A stretch of 7,407 nt of DNA from GWC2-37-8 sp964485555 (GTDB lineage Bacteria > Patescibacteriota > Minisyncoccia > Moranbacterales > GWC2-37-73): contig CAZAJN010000019.1 of assembly GCA_964485555.1 (NCBI GenBank), forward strand, positions 1 to 7,407, read 5' to 3'. Under the pieces are notes generated by a model. It did not search any database. It had not been told where the DNA came from and saw only the letters and a program-made list of their open reading frames with translations. Below are positions 4,649 to 7,407 of the stretch, piece by piece. A program made the translations under genes and the position numbers. How positions within the stretch are numbered: position 1 is the stretch's first letter; every line of letters begins with the position of its first letter.

Positions 4649-5515
4649 ATGGTTCTTGATTTTTATCAACATCTTCCTCAGCACATAGACCCGGTTGCTT
4701 TCTCAATCGGGTCGTTTGCTGTCAGGTGGTATGCCATTTCATATGCGGCAGGTTTTTTGGTGACATATCTGGTTTTGTCTTGGAGACTGAAGAATGGCGA
4801 GTTTGATGAAACTGTTCAAGTTGCGGATAAAAAAAATGAATTTGCAAATTCAGCTCTCATTGTCGACTTCCTGTTGGTGGCTTTTTTTGCGACATTGGTT
4901 GGCGGTAGGTTGGGATTTGTCTTGTTTTACGATTTTTCATCTTTCATTTCGAATCCTCTTTCAATCATCTCGCCATTTGTCGGAGGCAAGCTGGTTGGAA
5001 TTTATGGCATGAGTTATCACGGAGCGCTCATCGGAGTTTTGATTGGGAGCTATTTCTTTACTAAATTTAAAAAGATCAATTTTTTGGGTTGGGCGGACTT
5101 TGTTATTCCGGCTGCACCGCTCGGCTATTTTTTCGGACGGATAGGAAATTTCTTGAATGGAGAGCTTTACGGAAGAGCAACGGAATCTTCTTTGGGGATG
5201 TATTTTTTGACCGACCAAGTGATCTTGAGGCATCCCTCCCAGCTCTACGAGGCTTTTCTTGAGGGGCTTGTTTTGTTTTTTGTCTTGTGGAGAATTAGGA
5301 AAATCAAATTGGTCAAAGGCTCATTTTTGTTTCTGTATCTGATCGGATATGGAACTTTGAGAATATTGGCTGAGATGTTCAGAGAGCCTGATCCTCAGAT
5401 CGGTTTTGTTCTGTCTCAGTTCACACTTGGACAAATCCTGTCATTTACGATGATCGCAGGTGGAGTCGCGTGCTACCTTATTTTTTACAGATATAAACTC
5501 ATTGGCAAACGCTGA
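4649..5515 (+). CDS. lgt: Prolipoprotein diacylglyceryl transferase Lgt, 288 aa
   Basis: Lgt moves diacylglycerol from phosphatidylglycerol to the lipobox cysteine of prolipoproteins, the first step of lipoprotein maturation in the cytoplasmic membrane. Diagnostic motifs: RWYAISY (26-32); GGRLGF (85-90); MSYHGAL (121-127), with His124 matching the essential His of E. coli Lgt; GRIGNFLNGELYGR (163-176), the family signature; RHPSQLYEAFLEG (194-206); and RILAEMFREPD (238-248), with the conserved Arg/Glu near the active site. About seven hydrophobic segments fit the known topology. Length is normal. I choose ATG 4649. A TTG three codons upstream (4640) is possible but less likely, and neither has an SD. 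It lies about 90 bases after the permease gene. No lipobox protein is encoded in this window, so its substrates lie elsewhere. Confidence 0.97.
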   Translation: MVLDFYQHLPQHIDPVAFSIGSFAVRWYAISYAAGFLVTYLVLSWRLKNGEFDETVQVADKKNEFANSALIVDFLLVAFFATLVGGRLGFVLFYDFSSFISNPLSIISPFVGGKLVGIYGMSYHGALIGVLIGSYFFTKFKKINFLGWADFVIPAAPLGYFFGRIGNFLNGELYGRATESSLGMYFLTDQVILRHPSQLYEAFLEGLVLFFVLWRIRKIKLVKGSFLFLYLIGYGTLRILAEMFREPDPQIGFVLSQFTLGQILSFTMIAGGVACYLIFYRYKLIGKR

Positions 5516-5558
5516 AGACGAATGGCTCTCGGAAAATGTTTCTAAAAATATCAAATCA

Positions 5559-5567
5559 TGATATAAT
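5559..5567 (+). promoter_or_regulatory. Extended -10 promoter of the thioredoxin-like gene
   Basis: TGATATAAT is a perfect extended -10. The best -35 at a 17-base spacing is TTTCTA (5539-5544), which is weak. Transcription would start near 5574, about 18 bases before the ATG, with no SD in the leader. Confidence 0.65.
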
Positions 5568-5591
5568 GTTGGTATCGTAATTTGTTACAAA

Positions 5592-6047
5592 ATGAAAATG
5601 AAAAAAAAAGAAACTTCTGATTCAAAAAAGTATTTTTCCGGCAAACATAAAAAAGCTTTAGTGGGGCTTTTGGCTATCGTCGCAATCCTTGTTGGAGTGA
5701 CTGTTGTCTGGGGAATGATGCGCTCAAAAGACAATGTTGTTGATGTGGAAGTTGAGCAGAGCGGCGATTTCAAAGCCGATATGGTTTATTATTATGGCAA
5801 GGAATGTACTCATTGTAACAATATTGAAAAATTCATCGATGAGAACAAAGTTGAAAGCAAAATATCTTTCGTCAAAAAAGAAGTTTGGCATGACGCCGCA
5901 AGCGACATGGAGATGAGGGCCAGATCAGAGGCTTGCGCTCTGGATCCAGCCAAAGTCGGTGTTCCATTCCTGTGGGCTCGTGGAAAATGCTACATAGGAG
6001 AGGTTGAGGTCAAGAAATACTTGAAAAAAGAAATTGGAATGGAATAG
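5592..6047 (+). CDS. Membrane-anchored thioredoxin-fold protein with CTHC site, 151 aa
   Basis: This is a predicted extracytoplasmic thiol-disulfide protein. Residues 1-21 are very basic and cytoplasmic; about 22-42 is a single membrane helix (LVGLLAIVAILVGVTVVWG). The outer domain begins with a strand MVYYYGKE (64-71) that leads into C72-T-H-C75, the CxxC active site at the start of a helix (NNIEKFIDENK). The second half has C115, VGVPFLW (122-128) with the cis-proline Pro125 typical of the fold, and C133 before a strand and a final helix (VEVKKYLKKE). The domain is about 85 residues, nearer glutaredoxin-like minimal folds than DsbA. C115 and C133 may form a structural disulfide or a second redox pair. 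It has its own promoter, lies after lgt and before a cysteine-containing lysozyme-like protein, and could serve that neighbour. Whether it oxidises, reduces or isomerises is unknown. Confidence 0.82.
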   Translation: MKMKKKETSDSKKYFSGKHKKALVGLLAIVAILVGVTVVWGMMRSKDNVVDVEVEQSGDFKADMVYYYGKECTHCNNIEKFIDENKVESKISFVKKEVWHDAASDMEMRARSEACALDPAKVGVPFLWARGKCYIGEVEVKKYLKKEIGME

Positions 6048-6067
6048 CTTCGATTCAGCTTGAGGAC

Positions 6068-6104
6068 GGGACGTTGATTGTTCGGTTCAGAAACGTCCTA
6101 TTTT
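6068..6104 (+). terminator. Probable terminator after the thioredoxin-like gene
   Basis: GGGACGTT (6068-6075) pairs with AACGTCCT (6092-6099), including one outer G-U, around a 16-base loop, and is followed by ATTTT. The loop is long and the T-run short, so termination may be partial. TTGATT (6074-6079) and TATTTT (6099-6104) within it, 19 bases apart, could be a weak promoter for the next gene. Confidence 0.5.
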
Positions 6105-6122
6105 AATCGTTAAGAGTTGAAG

Positions 6123-7148
6123 ATGACAAAAGAAAAAAAACAAAAATTTATTGACATCACGTGTTCGGCGGGGCAGCATAGGAAAAATGATTTGAATAAG
6201 ATTCTAAACCCTGGAAAATTCAATTCCACTCTTTTTTCACGTGGCAAAAAAACAAGCAGCTTCTACACCGAGGATTCCAAGCTGTACATGACTCCGAAAG
6301 AATTCGCCAAGATTCGCTCCGGAGTGAAGCTTGATCGCAAGATAGGCAAATGGGATTCGCTCAGCAGCAGGATTGTAAGTGATTTCGTCTATCGAAAACC
6401 GACTCAAACAAGCTTCTTGCTTGATATCCTTGAACAGCGCTATGCGAAACTCAATGAGTCGATCGCGCAAGCTTCTGAAGGAATAAGCAGCCATTTTTCA
6501 ATGGTGAGGCTTTGGAATCTATCAATGGTCGGCTCCGTCCTTTTCGGAATGGTGATGATGACTTTCGTCTATCGCTATTTGGGACAAGGTGCAGCTGCTG
6601 ATCAGTCGCTGCCAACGGTTCCTGTTTCCCAAATAGTTTCCTCTCAGCGATCGGCCATTGCTGATACGAGCAATGACGTGGAAGAATTTACCAAGCAGGT
6701 TTTGGAAATAGAAAAGGAGAACGACAAGAAATATCTTGAAAAAGAGATACGCGAAATGGTCAAGGGTTATCCCATTGAAAAGATGGCTCCCTATATCGCT
6801 CAGCAAGATCGTACTGTGGCTGCTTTCGTGATAGCTATCGCCAAAAAAGAGAGTGCCTGGGGAGAGCGCGCACCTGTTCTTAATGGTCAGGATTGTTTCA
6901 ATTATTGGGGATATCGTGGTAAGCGTAAACTCATGGGAACCGGCGGGCACACATGCTTCAACAGCCCAAAGGATGCAGTAGAAACCGTTTCAAAACGAAT
7001 TGCGACATTGGTTGAAGAGCATGGCAAGGACACGCCGGCTAAGATGGTCGACACTTGGAAATGCGGAACTTCATGCTCTGGAGATGCCGGGGCACCAAAA
7101 TGGATCAGTGATGTGACGATGTATTTCAACAAATTGAATGACGAATAG
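6123..7148 (+). CDS. Membrane-anchored lysozyme-like (glucosaminidase/transglycosylase-type) protein, 341 aa
   Basis: This is a predicted peptidoglycan-cleaving enzyme held in the membrane. Residues 1-128 are polar and basic, with no signal peptide, and contain KLYMTPKEFAKIRSG (53-67) and an amphipathic stretch (95-125). About 133-153 is a membrane helix (LSMVGSVLFGMVMMTFVYRY). A charged linker (185-215, probably coiled coil) follows. The outer domain (about 220-341) has FVIAIAKKESAWG (235-247), whose Glu243 sits where the catalytic Glu of lysozyme-like folds lies; GQDCFNYWGYRG (255-266); GTGGHTCFNSPKDAVETVSKRI (272-293); and TWKCGTSCSGD (311-321). C258/C278 and C314/C318 look like two disulfide pairs. 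Similar domains are, to my knowledge, common in CPR. I choose ATG 6123 over a TTG at 6117 because AAGAG (6112-6116) is 6 bases before it. The exact bond cleaved cannot be told. Confidence 0.8.
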   Translation: MTKEKKQKFIDITCSAGQHRKNDLNKILNPGKFNSTLFSRGKKTSSFYTEDSKLYMTPKEFAKIRSGVKLDRKIGKWDSLSSRIVSDFVYRKPTQTSFLLDILEQRYAKLNESIAQASEGISSHFSMVRLWNLSMVGSVLFGMVMMTFVYRYLGQGAAADQSLPTVPVSQIVSSQRSAIADTSNDVEEFTKQVLEIEKENDKKYLEKEIREMVKGYPIEKMAPYIAQQDRTVAAFVIAIAKKESAWGERAPVLNGQDCFNYWGYRGKRKLMGTGGHTCFNSPKDAVETVSKRIATLVEEHGKDTPAKMVDTWKCGTSCSGDAGAPKWISDVTMYFNKLNDE

Positions 7149-7194
7149 TCCCTGATGGCCTCATTATAATTGAACTTGTAAGTGTCATTCTCAA

Positions 7195-7222
7195 AAAAGA
7201 GCTCATTTGTTGAGCTTTTTTT
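7195..7222 (+). terminator. Terminator after the lysozyme-like gene
   Basis: GCTCA (7201-7205) and TGAGC (7211-7215) with a 5-base loop form the core. The stem extends through A-U and one G-U pair between the upstream A-run (7195-7200) and the T-run (7216-7222). It lies about 50 bases past the stop codon at 7146-7148. Confidence 0.85.
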
Positions 7223-7407
7223 AATTTTGATTGAAAAAAGCCCTTCAAATATGAAATATATGAATATCTATTGGTGTAGAATCAGCTACTGAAGTGTGGA
7301 TAAGATGTCGCTATAGATCATAATTAAAGGTTACCGAAATATATTGGCGAATTTTCAGAATTTTTCATTTGAGTCACCGAAACTTCTTTGTATATCGTAA
7401 AGCTTTT
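7223..7407. other. AT-rich end of window without recognisable gene
   Basis: I see no coding frame, RNA gene or convincing promoter here. ACCGAAA occurs twice (7333-7339 and 7377-7383). The stretch may be the upstream region of a gene beyond the window. Confidence 0.5.

Noticed and set aside
1691..5515. Use of UGA as glycine (Gracilibacteria/SR1 code)
   Set aside because: The pilin-like gene and lgt end sensibly at TGA, and no conserved domain needs TGA read-through.
7223..7407. Twice-occurring ACCGAAA as a regulatory repeat
   Set aside because: Two 7-base copies in AT-rich DNA without a nearby promoter or gene are too weak to support a call.

Overview
The window looks like a piece of a small, AT-rich bacterial genome, most likely a member of the Patescibacteria (CPR), perhaps near the Moranbacteria/Parcubacteria. 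This is inference, not proof. It rests on a membrane-anchored lysozyme-like protein of a type I associate with CPR, a pilin-like protein without a prepilin peptidase site, short intergenic gaps, and start codons that almost all lack a Shine-Dalgarno (SD) sequence. Several genes end in TGA, so the window gives no sign of the UGA=Gly code of Gracilibacteria/SR1. I see no tRNA, rRNA, CRISPR array or intact transposase.

Layout. Positions 1-1029 hold two leftward genes, each with its own terminator. The first (86-433) is a small GC-rich secreted protein with a consensus-like promoter, a hairpin in its leader, a strong SD and a stem-loop terminator. The second (634-1029) is a secreted DUF5666-like protein. 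Two rightward genes follow: a single-span pilin-like protein (1247-1699) and a DedA/VTT membrane protein (1809-2417). A 198-bp non-coding palindromic element (2429-2626) lies between dedA and its terminator. It has 25-bp imperfect terminal inverted repeats and is flanked directly by the 7-bp repeat TTATCTG, so it looks like a MITE. A bidirectional terminator (2643-2675) separates it from a leftward YdjC/ChbG-type deacetylase (2687-3397). Four rightward genes complete the window: an AI-2E-family (YdiK/PerM-type) permease (3498-4556), prolipoprotein diacylglyceryl transferase lgt (4649-5515), a membrane-anchored thioredoxin-fold protein (5592-6047) and a membrane-anchored lysozyme-like protein (6123-7148). 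The last 180 or so bases contain nothing I can name.

How the genes may work together. Nearly everything acts at or outside the cytoplasmic membrane: lipoprotein maturation (Lgt), wall cleavage (lysozyme-like), extracytoplasmic thiol chemistry (thioredoxin-like), a sugar deacetylase, two multispan membrane proteins, a pilin-like anchor and two secreted proteins. Both the lysozyme-like domain and the pilin-like protein carry cysteines that could be clients of the thioredoxin-like protein. I see no clear new defence or metabolic system. The items most worth a second look are the MITE-like element and the compositionally foreign cassette at the left edge.
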